From SZAS-18 sp038322235 (lineage in GTDB: Bacteria; Verrucomicrobiota; Verrucomicrobiia; Chthoniobacterales; SZAS-18), in contig JBBQFQ010000012.1 of the NCBI GenBank assembly GCA_038322235.1, positions 1 through 64,000 of the forward strand: a DNA stretch of 64,000 nt, written 5' to 3'. This document shows, in pieces, positions 33,328 through 42,559 of this stretch (its first letter is position 1; every line of letters starts with the position of its first letter). A model generated the notes under the pieces. It made no database searches and was not told the DNA's origin. It saw nothing but the letters and a program-made list of their open reading frames with translations. The translations under genes and the position numbers were made by a program.

Positions 33328-36312
33328 TCACTGCGCCCGCGCTCGATAAAACCGTTTCGCGGGGACGGGCGACTGCGCGGCGGTGAAGGTGAAGGTGCCA
33401 TTCGCGTCGGCGGTGACGGTGATGGGCTGTTGGCTGGCGTTCAGCAACGGCTGGAAGCCGACCGCGAGCGAGTCGCTGAACTCGATGGCGTAGCTCAGCC
33501 CCGGAACCCCGGAATAGGTGCCGGAGAAGCTGCCGCCCGCATTCAGCAGGACAATCCCGGTGGCCTGAGGCGGAAAGAGCGGAGCATCGACGCTGACATT
33601 GATGGTCCCAGTCGATCGGCGACCAGCGCTGTTCCGCACGACGTAGTTGAAGGAGTCCGTTCCAGTGAACTGAGCGTTCGGCAGCGAATAGGTGACATTC
33701 CCCCCACCGAGGCTCGCGGATCCGCCCTGCGTGCCAGCCGGCCCGGCGGAAAGGAGCGTGAGCGCGAGATTGTTTGGGTCCGAGCAGGCGGCGAGGATCG
33801 TCGCGCCAGCGGTGACCAGCGAGCGACCCTGCGAGACGGAGAGATTCAACGTGCCGGCCGCCGGATTCGTCCCGCTGAGGAAAATGCCGGCGTCCGCGCC
33901 GATGTCGGCCGGGGTCAGCGAGCTGCGGAGATCGCCGTCGAAGTCCTCCGTGACGTTCGCGAGCGCGAGGCCGTTGCCCTCGGCCACCGTGGCCAGCGTG
34001 GGATTGAGGTGGAGGTCGACGGTGGACGCATCGCCCGCGGGCAGGACAAATTTCGGATCGGACTGGTAGCTGTGGGTATCAGTCGCGGCGGCCGTCTGCC
34101 ACGCGGCCAGGCTCGCCAGATTCGCCCCGCCAACCTGTCCGAGCACGCCGCCGGGGCCGGAAGCGAGGAAGACGTTGTAATCGCTCGTGAAGAAGCTCGG
34201 GGAGCTGATGCGGATGGCGTAGTGCGTGCCGGTGCCGGTCCCGTTGCTGCGGGCATTGACGAAGATGTTGTTCAACAACGTCCGGTCATTGTTCAGTTCG
34301 TCGCTCTCGAAGGCGTAGCTCAGGCCGGAATCGGTCACGCCGGTCCCGCCGACGTACACGCTGTTGTGATAAAACAGGTCATTGATCCCCGTCGTGTGAT
34401 TGATGCCCCGCACGGAGACGCCCGCGGCATTGCTGCCGCCCGCCGGATTGAGGCCGAGCCGGATGAAGTTGTTCCGGTAGAGCCCGGTGCCGCCATTGAT
34501 GAGCATCCCGCTCATCACGCCGCCAGCGGGCATGTCGTTGAAGGAGTGGATGAAGTTTCGCTCGATCGTGGTGGTGCCACTTCCGCTGATGATCGAGAGG
34601 CCGTTCAGGCGGGAACCGGTTGCGGACGAGGCGAGACCGAGCTGCCGGATGATATTCTTCCCGATCAGGTTGCTCCCGCTTCCGCCGCGGAAGAGCAGGC
34701 CGGTGACGGTGGTGGCCGCCGCCGTCGTCGGATTCGTGAGATTGAAGACGAGGTTCTGCGTGACGGAGTGGTCGCGCGCCGGGTTGTCCACGAAGAGTCC
34801 CACCACCGAGGCGCCGGTCGTGACGGCCGTGCCGGCGGCGGAAAGATTTTGCACGGTGTTCCCGGTGAAGACGGCCGCGACGTCGGACACGATCCCCCAA
34901 GCCTGGGAACCGGTGGAGCCGGAATTGTTGAGGAGGGGCCCGCTGGTCGAGCCGATGAGATTCGAAGAAGCCGCGAAGGCAAGATTCGCCGTGGTCGACA
35001 TGCGCATGCCCGCGAGGAGGCTGGTCGTCGTGTTGGAGGCCGGGACGGTCAGAGTCAGGCCGGCGATGGTGTTATTGCTCGCGGTGAAATCGAAGGTATC
35101 GGCCGCATTCGAGAAGATCCCGTACATGTGCACCCCGCTGGTGCTGGTGGTGCTGAAGAGGAGGGACCCGGCGGTGGCGGGGTCGCCGATGATGTTGCTG
35201 TTCACATCGGCGTTGCCCGGATCGAGTCGGATGCCAATGAACGGACTCGCGCCTAAAGTGCCCGCGGAAGCGACGCCGGTGAGACTGACGTTCGCGATCG
35301 TGTTACCCGCGATCGTGCTGAGCGTCCCGCTGGCGAGACCGCTGAAGAGGATGCCGGTGAATTTTCCCTGCGACCCGGAAAGTGCGTAAGTGCCGGTCTG
35401 CGCGCTGGAAGCGAACCCGATCAGGTTGTCCGTAATGCTGAACCCCTGCGCGCCGACAACCGCGGCGCTCGATTGAATCTGGATGGCTGCGTGCGTCGCC
35501 GTGGTGGCGGTGAAGACGCGGGCCGCCGTCTGGAAAAAGCGGTTTCCCGTGATCGTCCAGGCGGTGCAGCCCGCGTTGATGTAGATCGCCGCGCTGATCT
35601 CGGAGGGGTTGAAGTAGTCGAAAAGATTGTTGTTTTGAATGACGTTCCCGCTGTTCCCGGCGGCAAGCGTCGTCGTCGAGCCGCTGCCGTGAATGTGCTT
35701 GGTCGGCAGGTTGGCCCCAACCGGGCCGAAGTTGCAGTTCGAGATGGTGTTATTGTCATTTCCGCCGCCGGTGGCGGGGTCGGTGCTGAGGATCACGGTC
35801 CCGCCGAGCGACGTGATCGGGCCGGAGAAGGAGCCGCGCAGGGTCGCATTCGTGATGAGGTTGCTCGACGCCCCGTTCTCGAAGCGGATCGTGCCGGTCC
35901 CGCCCGTGACGGCGGTGCTGAGGTTCTGGACCGTGAGCGAATTCCCGACCGTGTTCAGTCCATCGATCGTCACATTGGTCGCGCCGGTGAAACGCAGGAC
36001 GGCATTGCCGGAGACCGTCCCGCTGATCGTGCGGGCCGCGCCGCCGGAAGGTCGGATGACGACGGACGAGTAAGCGGCACTCCCGCCGCTCGCCGTGAGT
36101 TGGGCCGTGGTTTCGGTGGTGTTTGCGGTGAGGTTCAGCGCGATCGCGCCCGTGTGCGTACCGGCGTTGATCGCGGCAAAGGCGGCGCCGACCGTCGCGT
36201 AGGTCGCGGCGGTCGTTCCTCCGGTCGCGGTCAGGCTGACCTGGGCCGAGACGGCGCCGCCGAAAAGCGCGAGACCGGCGGCGGAAGGGAGAAGCAGACG
36301 GCGAAGAGACAT
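33328..36312 (-). CDS. Large secreted parallel beta-helix protein
   Basis: A 994-residue exported protein with a signal peptide (LLLPSAAGLALFGGAVSAQ, cleavage near residue 23). Residues ~80-700 are repeated N-, T- and G-rich rungs such as GNTIANVSL and NTIAGLTLTV, the pattern of right-handed parallel beta-helices (PbH1) found in surface adhesins and polysaccharide lyases. Around 790-880 is an Ig/cadherin-like tandem domain (TGTDSFNYVVRNSAGRRSTG), and the C terminus has a domain with GLSYAIEFSDSL. There are no catalytic lyase residues I can identify and no PEP-CTERM signal. The molecule is very poor in Lys. Probably a cell-surface or secreted structural or polysaccharide-binding protein. Confidence 0.8.
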   Translation of the reverse strand: MSLRRLLLPSAAGLALFGGAVSAQVSLTATGGTTAATYATVGAAFAAINAGTHTGAIALNLTANTTETTAQLTASGGSAAYSSVVIRPSGGAARTISGTVSGNAVLRFTGATNVTIDGLNTVGNSLTVQNLSTAVTGGTGTIRFENGASSNLITNATLRGSFSGPITSLGGTVILSTDPATGGGNDNNTISNCNFGPVGANLPTKHIHGSGSTTTLAAGNSGNVIQNNNLFDYFNPSEISAAIYINAGCTAWTITGNRFFQTAARVFTATTATHAAIQIQSSAAVVGAQGFSITDNLIGFASSAQTGTYALSGSQGKFTGILFSGLASGTLSTIAGNTIANVSLTGVASAGTLGASPFIGIRLDPGNADVNSNIIGDPATAGSLLFSTTSTSGVHMYGIFSNAADTFDFTASNNTIAGLTLTVPASNTTTSLLAGMRMSTTANLAFAASSNLIGSTSGPLLNNSGSTGSQAWGIVSDVAAVFTGNTVQNLSAAGTAVTTGASVVGLFVDNPARDHSVTQNLVFNLTNPTTAAATTVTGLLFRGGSGSNLIGKNIIRQLGLASSATGSRLNGLSIISGSGTTTIERNFIHSFNDMPAGGVMSGMLINGGTGLYRNNFIRLGLNPAGGSNAAGVSVRGINHTTGINDLFYHNSVYVGGTGVTDSGLSYAFESDELNNDRTLLNNIFVNARSNGTGTGTHYAIRISSPSFFTSDYNVFLASGPGGVLGQVGGANLASLAAWQTAAATDTHSYQSDPKFVLPAGDASTVDLHLNPTLATVAEGNGLALANVTEDFDGDLRSSLTPADIGADAGIFLSGTNPAAGTLNLSVSQGRSLVTAGATILAACSDPNNLALTLLSAGPAGTQGGSASLGGGNVTYSLPNAQFTGTDSFNYVVRNSAGRRSTGTINVSVDAPLFPPQATGIVLLNAGGSFSGTYSGVPGLSYAIEFSDSLAVGFQPLLNASQQPITVTADANGTFTFTAAQSPVPAKRFYRARAQ

Positions 36313-36488
36313 GAGGAGGAAGGCAGCGGTGAGGAGGGAAACCCGCAGGGGGGTGGCGTATCAGGTGCGGTCGCGATGCCAAGGATATTATCGGCGCAGA
36401 TGCTTGCGCACCGGCGATGGGAAGTGATCCCGAGGAGTGGCAGCCGCCGTTTGCGCTGGGCGCGGCAAGGGGTAAGGCGACGGCACGC

Positions 36489-37025
36489 ATGACTCTCGGA
36501 GAATTTCTCGCTGCCGTCGGGCGGCATCCGCTCATCGCGCTCGCCTACTTTCTCGGCCTGCCTCTCCTGACATATTTGCTGGGCAGCGTGCTGCGGGAGC
36601 GGGCGGGAAACGCGCCGTGGAAGTACGGCTACGCGGTCCTGGTCTATGCGGCCTGCGTGCCGGGGATGCTGGCGACGACGCTGGGATTGTACCAATTCCT
36701 CTTCGGGGCCCGGAATATCCTCGAGGTGAATCTCACCTCCGAGGTGCTGCCGATCATCTCCACCGCGCTGACGCTCGCCGCGATCGCCCAGCACGTCTCC
36801 TTCGATGCGATCCCGGGATTTGACCGGCTCTCCGGCCTGCTGGCGATGCTCGCCGGCGTGTTCGTCGGGCTCTACCTGCTCGATAAATTGCACATCATCG
36901 CGCTGCTCGCGTTGCCGGTGATCCTGGTGCCGATCGTCGTGATCGGAATCGTGCTCCTGGTCCGTCTGGGACTGCGGAAGCTCACCAAATCGGGCGGAGC
37001 AGAAGCGGGACCGATCAGACGTTGA
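36489..37025 (+). CDS. Multi-pass membrane protein of unknown function (178 aa)
   Basis: Four to five hydrophobic stretches are clear: ALAYFLGLPLLTYLLG, YAVLVYAACVPGMLATTLGL, LSGLLAMLAGVFVGLYLL and IIALLALPVILVPIVVIGI. The connecting segment (FLFGARNILEVNLTSEVLP) is predicted outside or between helices. No conserved motif is recognised. ATG 36489 is preferred to an earlier in-frame start at 36417 because GGGGTAAGG lies just upstream and the first residues (MTLGEFLAAVGRHPL) look native. It is convergent with ychF, sharing 11 bases at the 3' ends. Confidence 0.7.
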   Translation: MTLGEFLAAVGRHPLIALAYFLGLPLLTYLLGSVLRERAGNAPWKYGYAVLVYAACVPGMLATTLGLYQFLFGARNILEVNLTSEVLPIISTALTLAAIAQHVSFDAIPGFDRLSGLLAMLAGVFVGLYLLDKLHIIALLALPVILVPIVVIGIVLLVRLGLRKLTKSGGAEAGPIRR

Positions 37026-38151
37026 AGCGGAATTCGACGACGTCGCCGTCGTGCATGACGTATTCCTTGCCTTCGACCCGGAGCCGGCCGGCTTCGCGCG
37101 CCTTCGCGAAGGAACCGAGGCGGACGAGGTCGTCGTAGGCCGTCACTTCGGCGGCGATGAAGCCACGCTCGAAATCGGAGTGGATGACCCCCGCGGCGGC
37201 CGGAGCTTTGTCCCCGCGGCGGATCGTCCAGGCGCGCGTTTCCTTTTCGCCGGTGGTCAGATAGGTCTGCAATCCGAGGAGGTGATAGACCGCGCGGATC
37301 AGCGAGCTCACGCCGCTGCCTTCCTCGCCGACGCCCAGCTCCTTCAGGTAGCCCGTTGCCTCCGCTTCGCTGAGATCGACCAGTTCACTCTCGATCTGGG
37401 CACTGATGACGACGGCTTCCGTGTCGAGGTGCGATTTTACGTACTCGCGCACCGCGGCGACGTGACGCCCGGCCGGAGTGGTCGCGTCGGTCTTGCCATC
37501 GGCGAAGGAGACGAGGTCCGCCTCTGCGACATTGCAGGCAAATATCGTGGGCTTGCCGGAAAGGAGGAAGAACGTCCGCAGCATCTTCTTCTCGTCGTCC
37601 GTGCCGTCGAGCAACAGCGCCGGCCGGCCGGAGTCGAGATGCGGAATCAGCCGGTCCAGCAGCACGATCTCGGCCTGCGCCGCCTTGTCGCCCGACTTCG
37701 CCGACTTCGCCTGGCGGTCGCGGCGCTTCTGCGCGGAAGTCAGATCGGCGAGGATCAGCTCCGTATTGACCACCTCGATATCGCGCACGGGGTCGACGGT
37801 GCCGTTGACGTGATGGATGTCCGCGTCCTCGAAGCAGCGCACGACCTGAACGATCGCATCGACCTCGCGGATGTGGCTGAGGAACTGATTCCCGAGGCCC
37901 TCGCCGGCGCTGGCGCCGCGGACGAGACCGGCGATGTCGACGAAGTTGATCGCGGCGGGGATGACCTTCTGGGAGCCAGAGATCTTGCTCAGGACGGCGA
38001 GTCGGAAGTCGGGCACCGTCACGACGCCGACGTTCGGATCGATCGTGCAGAAGGGGTAATTCGCTGCCTGCGCCTTGCGGGTGCGGGTGACGGCGTTGAA
38101 GAGGGTGGACTTGCCGACATTGGGCAGTCCGACGATTCCGGCGCTAAGCAT
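37015..38151 (-). CDS. ychF: YchF/OLA1-family ribosome-associated P-loop ATPase
   Basis: A 378-residue universally conserved protein of the Obg-related family. P-loop GLPNVGKST at residues 8-16, G3 DIAGLVRGA, and the family-specific NVAE (in place of the GTP-selecting NKxD), which makes YchF prefer ATP. A coiled-coil insertion (SAQKRRDRQAKSAKSGD) and C-terminal TGS domain (HSDFERGFIAAEV, then GRLRVEGKEYVMHDGDVV) complete the fold. It binds ribosomes and is linked to stress responses. Length is as expected. Monocistronic on the minus strand, 123 bases downstream of lpxK. Confidence 0.95.
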   Translation of the reverse strand: MLSAGIVGLPNVGKSTLFNAVTRTRKAQAANYPFCTIDPNVGVVTVPDFRLAVLSKISGSQKVIPAAINFVDIAGLVRGASAGEGLGNQFLSHIREVDAIVQVVRCFEDADIHHVNGTVDPVRDIEVVNTELILADLTSAQKRRDRQAKSAKSGDKAAQAEIVLLDRLIPHLDSGRPALLLDGTDDEKKMLRTFFLLSGKPTIFACNVAEADLVSFADGKTDATTPAGRHVAAVREYVKSHLDTEAVVISAQIESELVDLSEAEATGYLKELGVGEEGSGVSSLIRAVYHLLGLQTYLTTGEKETRAWTIRRGDKAPAAAGVIHSDFERGFIAAEVTAYDDLVRLGSFAKAREAGRLRVEGKEYVMHDGDVVEFRFNV

Positions 38152-38274
38152 AAGATGGTCAAACCGCGGAAGCGCGGGGGCAGGAATGGACGGCGGATCG
38201 GGGAAACTGCAACAAAAACAAGGAGCGACGACCGGGGAGGATGGCGGACGCCGCGGATGAGCGGGAATCCCGCT

Positions 38275-39468
38275 CTACGCGAAGAACTCGCTCGCGGCGC
38301 GCTCGAGCGGGGGCGGCAGGGCGAGGCGGGCGACGAGTTGATCCCAGCTCTCGTGGCCGCTGAGGATTTCGATTTCGAGGCGGACGAAGTAGGCGGGGAG
38401 ATCGGTGGCAAGCGGGGAGGGGAAGCGGACCGCATCCTTCTCGGTGGCCACGAGCAGAGCGGCGCCCGCCTCCCGGGCGCGGCGGTCCGCCCCGAGGAGT
38501 TCGTGGGTGCGGAAGCGGTGGTGATCGGGGAAGACGCTCTCGTGAACGATCTCCGCGCCGAGTTCGCGGAGCAGGCGGTGGAAGCTCTCCGGGCGGGCGA
38601 TGCCGCTCAACGCCCCGATCTTCTTTCCCCGGAGAAACTCGAGTTCGAGCCGCTCGCCGCTGAGGGAGACGACGTGCGTGAGGCGATGCGCGCATTCCAC
38701 GATCTCGGCCCGCTGGTTATGCCGGCGGATCTCGCTGATGAGCTCGGAATTGTCGCTTCCATCCGATTTGGTGATGAAGATGTGGCTGGCCCGCCGAAGG
38801 TTTCGCGGGGGCTCGCGCAGCGTGCCGCGCGGAAGCATGTAGCCGTTCCCGAAGGGCGACTGGCGGTCCACGAGCACGATGTCGATGCGGTGCTTGAGAT
38901 GGAGGTATTGGAGACCGTCATCGAGGACCAGGGTGTCGGCCTGGAATTCATCGAGCGCCAAGCGCCCGCTGCGGACCCGATCCTTGTCGGTGAGCACCAC
39001 CACGCCGGGCAGATTGCGGGCGAGCATGAAGGGTTCGTCCCCGGCTTCGCGGGAATCGAGCAGCACGTTCTTTCCATCGCTCACCACGCGGGTGCCGCCG
39101 CGATACGGTTTGCCCGCGAGTCGCATCTTCAGCCGCTCGAAGAAGGGCGGTCGCTCGCTGCGATACCCGCGTGAGAGGATGGCCACGCGCCGGCCCGCCG
39201 CGTGGAGCGCGCGGGCAAACTTCTCGGTCACCGGGGTCTTGCCGGTGCCGCCCGCGGTGAGGTTGCCGATGCTGATCACGAGCACGCCGAGCGTGCTCTC
39301 GCGCAGAATGCGCGAGCGATAGAGCCAGAGGCGCAGCTGCACGATGCCTTTGAAGGGGAGGGACAGAACCCGGAGGAGCGCTCGGAGCATTGCGGCGCCC
39401 GGACCGCGGCGACGGTCCTCGATGACGTCGATGACGAATTGTTCGATTCTCTCCGTGGCCTGGCTCAT
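38275..39468 (-). CDS. lpxK: Tetraacyldisaccharide 4'-kinase
   Basis: A 397-residue inner-membrane-associated kinase that phosphorylates the lipid A disaccharide at the 4' position. The Walker A motif reads GNLTAGGTGKTPV (residues ~67-79), with SRGYRS just after and the Mg-site motif VLDDGLQYLHLKHRIDIVLVD. The basic N terminus (LPFKGIVQLRLWLYRS) fits the membrane-anchoring helix. This shows the organism makes lipid A and thus has an outer membrane. It ends 19 bases after thrB on the same strand, though the two have no metabolic link. Confidence 0.93.
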   Translation of the reverse strand: MSQATERIEQFVIDVIEDRRRGPGAAMLRALLRVLSLPFKGIVQLRLWLYRSRILRESTLGVLVISIGNLTAGGTGKTPVTEKFARALHAAGRRVAILSRGYRSERPPFFERLKMRLAGKPYRGGTRVVSDGKNVLLDSREAGDEPFMLARNLPGVVVLTDKDRVRSGRLALDEFQADTLVLDDGLQYLHLKHRIDIVLVDRQSPFGNGYMLPRGTLREPPRNLRRASHIFITKSDGSDNSELISEIRRHNQRAEIVECAHRLTHVVSLSGERLELEFLRGKKIGALSGIARPESFHRLLRELGAEIVHESVFPDHHRFRTHELLGADRRAREAGAALLVATEKDAVRFPSPLATDLPAYFVRLEIEILSGHESWDQLVARLALPPPLERAASEFFA

Positions 39469-39487
39469 CGGCGCGCGAGGCTGGATT

Positions 39488-40354
39488 TCACGGCTCGACG
39501 AGCACGCCGCGGTTGTCGGCCCGCGTGATGATGGCCCGCGCTCCGGCCGACGCGGCGGCCGTGAGCATCGCCTGGGCGACGCGGTGGGGGGCGCGCAGGG
39601 TGAGACAGCAGATCGTGGAACCGGAGCCGCTGAGAAACCCGCCGAGTGCGCCCGCCGCCTCCCCCGCGGCGATCACGGCCGGCAGGATGGGAATGAGCGG
39701 CAGGCGATGGGGTTGATGAAAGGCGTCATCCGTAAACATGCCGCGGAGCGCGGCATAGCGCTTCGCGGTGAACGCGGCCGCCAGCCGGGCGGCGCGTCCG
39801 GCGCTGCGCACGGCGGCGAGGCGGTCGACCTGCTCCGGCAGGAGGCGGCGCGCCTCCGTGGTGCGGATTTCGAAATCCGGGACGAGGAGGACGAAGTGCA
39901 GCGACGGACTGACCGTGGCTCGAAGCGGTTCCGCCCCTGCCCCATCGCAGGCCGTGAACCCGCCGAACGTGGCCGGGGCGGCGTTGTCGGGGTGTCCCTC
40001 GAGCGCGGAGCAAAGCGCGAACATCGCAGGGCGGTCGAGCGGTGATCCCGCGAGCGTGTTCAGCCCTGCGATCAGGCCCAGCCGGAGGGTGACGCTGCTG
40101 CCGAGCCCGCGCGAGATGGGAACGTCCCCCGTCATCTCCCAGGCGAACGGGAACGCGCGCCCACCGGCGGCCGCGAAGAAAGCGGCTGCCGCCTCGCGCG
40201 CCATCGGATGCGACTCCGGCGCGCCGCGGCGGGCGAGTCGGCGGACGTGGACGGAATTGTAGATTTGCAGGGCGACGCCCAGGCAATCGTACCCCGGTCC
40301 GAGGTTCGAGGTGGTGCCCGGCACGCGCACCTTCGCAATTTCGCGCTTCACCAT
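39488..40354 (-). CDS. thrB: Homoserine kinase (GHMP family)
   Basis: A 288-residue kinase of threonine synthesis that phosphorylates L-homoserine. The N terminus has VPGTTSNLGPGYDCLGVAL, the substrate-side motif of ThrB; the GHMP ATP-binding motif is PISRGLGSSVTLRLGLIAG; ALEGHPDNAAPATFGGF and the C-terminal FLSGSGSTICCL motif 3 complete the signature. Length is typical. It starts inside the end of the TraB/GumN gene (7-base overlap), suggesting joint translation. Confidence 0.92.
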   Translation of the reverse strand: MVKREIAKVRVPGTTSNLGPGYDCLGVALQIYNSVHVRRLARRGAPESHPMAREAAAAFFAAAGGRAFPFAWEMTGDVPISRGLGSSVTLRLGLIAGLNTLAGSPLDRPAMFALCSALEGHPDNAAPATFGGFTACDGAGAEPLRATVSPSLHFVLLVPDFEIRTTEARRLLPEQVDRLAAVRSAGRAARLAAAFTAKRYAALRGMFTDDAFHQPHRLPLIPILPAVIAAGEAAGALGGFLSGSGSTICCLTLRAPHRVAQAMLTAAASAGARAIITRADNRGVLVEP

Positions 40355-41265
40355 TGTTCAATGCGGTAGCCGCGGGCGCGGAGCAAGGCGAGCAATCCGT
40401 CCGATCCGCCCAGATGGGCCGCGCCCGCGAGGACGAAGTACGTCTTCCCGCTCGCGGCGAAGGCCTCGAGCCGTGGCATCCACGCCCGATTCCGCGCTCC
40501 CAGCAACCGGTCCGCCATCGCCGGGAAGTCCCGGTAGTCATCCCGCAACGTGCGGGCAACGAAATCAGGATCGCCCGTGCGCCAGGCGCGCTTCATGGCG
40601 CTCATGTTCCCCCGGTTTCCGGCCTTGGCTTGAATAAACGTGACGAGAAGGAGCGCCTCGCTCTGCCGGTCGCTGAGCCCGGTGAACGCCCGCATGGCTT
40701 CGTCGACGGTTTCGAGACTCTCGATTCGGCGCTTGTTTGCCTGCGCGCGGCTCATGAAATAGCTTTCCACGCCGGGTCCGCCCGGCCCGCCCGAGGAGAG
40801 CAGATAGACGAGATACCACGGACGGCAGCGCGCGATCTGCGCCTCGGGCACGCGCAGGCGCGCGAAGACCTGGGTGACGAATTGGTACGTTCGGGGATCG
40901 ACATGCTGCCGCAGGGAATCCCCCTGGGGATACAGACCGGCCTTATTCCACCGTTCCGGCGCGTTCTTCGTGCTGTCCGGCGCGACTTCGAAGGCCAATC
41001 CCTGGGAAAGCTCGAAGGCTCGATTGAAAGCGGCCGGGAGAGGATAGTCGGTGGAATCGAGCCGGTGGATGGAACCCCCGAGCAAGAGAACTTGGCCGGA
41101 CGGCGAGGTCGCCTTCCAGACGCTGGTCGCTTCCGACGCGCGCCGCTTCGCGCCACCGCCGGTCTGCGCGGAGGACGGGGCACCGGCAGGCGATGGGGCG
41201 GCTGGCAGCAGGGCTGCGGGGCCGAGCGCGGTGAGCAGGAGAAGCAAGCGGATCGCGTTCGTCAT
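40348..41265 (-). CDS. TraB/GumN family exported protein
   Basis: A 305-residue protein with a signal peptide (LLLLLTALGPAALLPAAPS). It opens with VWKATSPSGQVLLLGGSIH, the family hallmark with the GxSH/GTxH element that may act in an erythromycin-esterase-like or haem-binding fold, and ends in the conserved GKTYFVLAGAAHLGGSDGLL motif. Members are linked to pheromone shutdown (TraB) and xanthan clusters (GumN), with a possible metal hydrolase activity. Here it overlaps thrB, which gives no functional clue. Confidence 0.82.
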   Translation of the reverse strand: MTNAIRLLLLLTALGPAALLPAAPSPAGAPSSAQTGGGAKRRASEATSVWKATSPSGQVLLLGGSIHRLDSTDYPLPAAFNRAFELSQGLAFEVAPDSTKNAPERWNKAGLYPQGDSLRQHVDPRTYQFVTQVFARLRVPEAQIARCRPWYLVYLLSSGGPGGPGVESYFMSRAQANKRRIESLETVDEAMRAFTGLSDRQSEALLLVTFIQAKAGNRGNMSAMKRAWRTGDPDFVARTLRDDYRDFPAMADRLLGARNRAWMPRLEAFAASGKTYFVLAGAAHLGGSDGLLALLRARGYRIEQW

Positions 41266-41366
41266 CGAGGGAGCAAATCAGACCGCCGGCACAACGTCCA
41301 ACGAGCGATGCGTCTAATCGCGTCCGTCCCCTTGGCAGAAGCGCGGTCGCCTGATAGGTGCGCCTG

Positions 41367-42482
41367 ATGAAGATCGCGACACTCCTTGCCGCTGGCGTCG
41401 GCCTGCTGACGACCAACGTCCTCCCGGCCGAGGAGCCGGACATCAACCGTCTGCTGGCGAAACTTCCCAAAGCGGAAAGTTTCGACCAACCAAAAATCGA
41501 GCAGACGCTCTCTGACGCCCGCGAACTCTCGAACGACCCGGCGGCAAAGAATCTGGCTGCCGCCATCAAAGCTCGCAATCCGGCGCGGGCGCTCGAAGCC
41601 GCGCGGAGCTTGAGCGAGAAGTATCCCCAAAACGCGGTGGCTCAGCAGGTCCGCTCGTCTGTTTGCCTTCTCACCCGGCAGTACGGAGAGGGCGTCGCAG
41701 CCGCCCGCAATGCGATTCGCTTGAATCCGGGGTTCGCCCTGGCTCATTACACCCTCGGCGCGAATCTGGCGATGGGCGGCAAGAACGCGGAGGCGATGCC
41801 GGCATTCAAACGGGCCGCCGAACTGCTGCCGAAGAACCCCGGTCCCCTCCTCGCCCTTTCCGCCTGCGCGACGCGTTTGGGGCGCAAGGACGAAGCCGCG
41901 ACTTACGCCCGCCGAGCGACGGAGATCTCGCCCGCCAATGTGGGGGGCTGGATCGTCCTCGCGCGCGCGGAGGGTGCCAGGAAGCAGATGGACGCCGCGG
42001 TTCGCGCCCTGAGTCGCGCGGCGGAACTCGTGCCGGACAACGCGGATTTGCAGGCCACATTGGGGATGACCCTGATCAACCTCAAGCGGGACGGTGAGGC
42101 GATCGCACCGCTCGAGCGTGCCTTTCAGCGGAACAGCCAGAGTCTTCTCATCGCGGCGCAGCTCGGCTATTGTTATTTAAAGGCTGGGCAAGTGGACCGG
42201 TCGATCGACACCTTGAAGCGCGCCACGCGGCTGAACGCGAGCTACGGGCCAGCGTGGGATCATCTCGGCCTGGCCTATCGCAAGGCCGGCCAGTCCGCGG
42301 AATCGCTCAAGGCCTTTCGGCGGGCGACGGAGTTGATGCCGGGCAGCGCAGAGGCCTGGGGCCACTATGCGGTGGAGCTGCGCACCGCCGGCAAGGCGGA
42401 GGAAGCTGCGCGCGCCGAGCAGCGAGCCAGTTATCTCAGGCCGCAGGGCGCCGAGTCCAAACGGGCGAAATCGCGGGCTTAA
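41367..42482 (+). CDS. Exported tetratricopeptide-repeat protein
   Basis: A 371-residue protein with a short signal peptide (MKIATLLAAGVGLLTTNVLPA). Residues ~60-360 hold about eight TPR units (for example PGFALAHYTLGANLAMGGKN, PGPLLALSACATRLGRKDEAA and YGPAWDHLGLAYRKAGQSAE). TPRs form a superhelix that binds other proteins. The tail is basic (KRAKSRA). ATG 41367 is preferred over 41358 because the signal peptide then has the usual Lys at position 2. The rph gene begins 77 bases downstream on the same strand. No enzymatic domain is seen. Confidence 0.75.
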   Translation: MKIATLLAAGVGLLTTNVLPAEEPDINRLLAKLPKAESFDQPKIEQTLSDARELSNDPAAKNLAAAIKARNPARALEAARSLSEKYPQNAVAQQVRSSVCLLTRQYGEGVAAARNAIRLNPGFALAHYTLGANLAMGGKNAEAMPAFKRAAELLPKNPGPLLALSACATRLGRKDEAATYARRATEISPANVGGWIVLARAEGARKQMDAAVRALSRAAELVPDNADLQATLGMTLINLKRDGEAIAPLERAFQRNSQSLLIAAQLGYCYLKAGQVDRSIDTLKRATRLNASYGPAWDHLGLAYRKAGQSAESLKAFRRATELMPGSAEAWGHYAVELRTAGKAEEAARAEQRASYLRPQGAESKRAKSRA

Positions 42483-42559
42483 CCGTTGAGTTCCGCCCGC
42501 TTGCTTGTTGCCTCCGGGTCCACTCCCTCTCCACCCCCGTCATCCCCACCACTCTCTGC

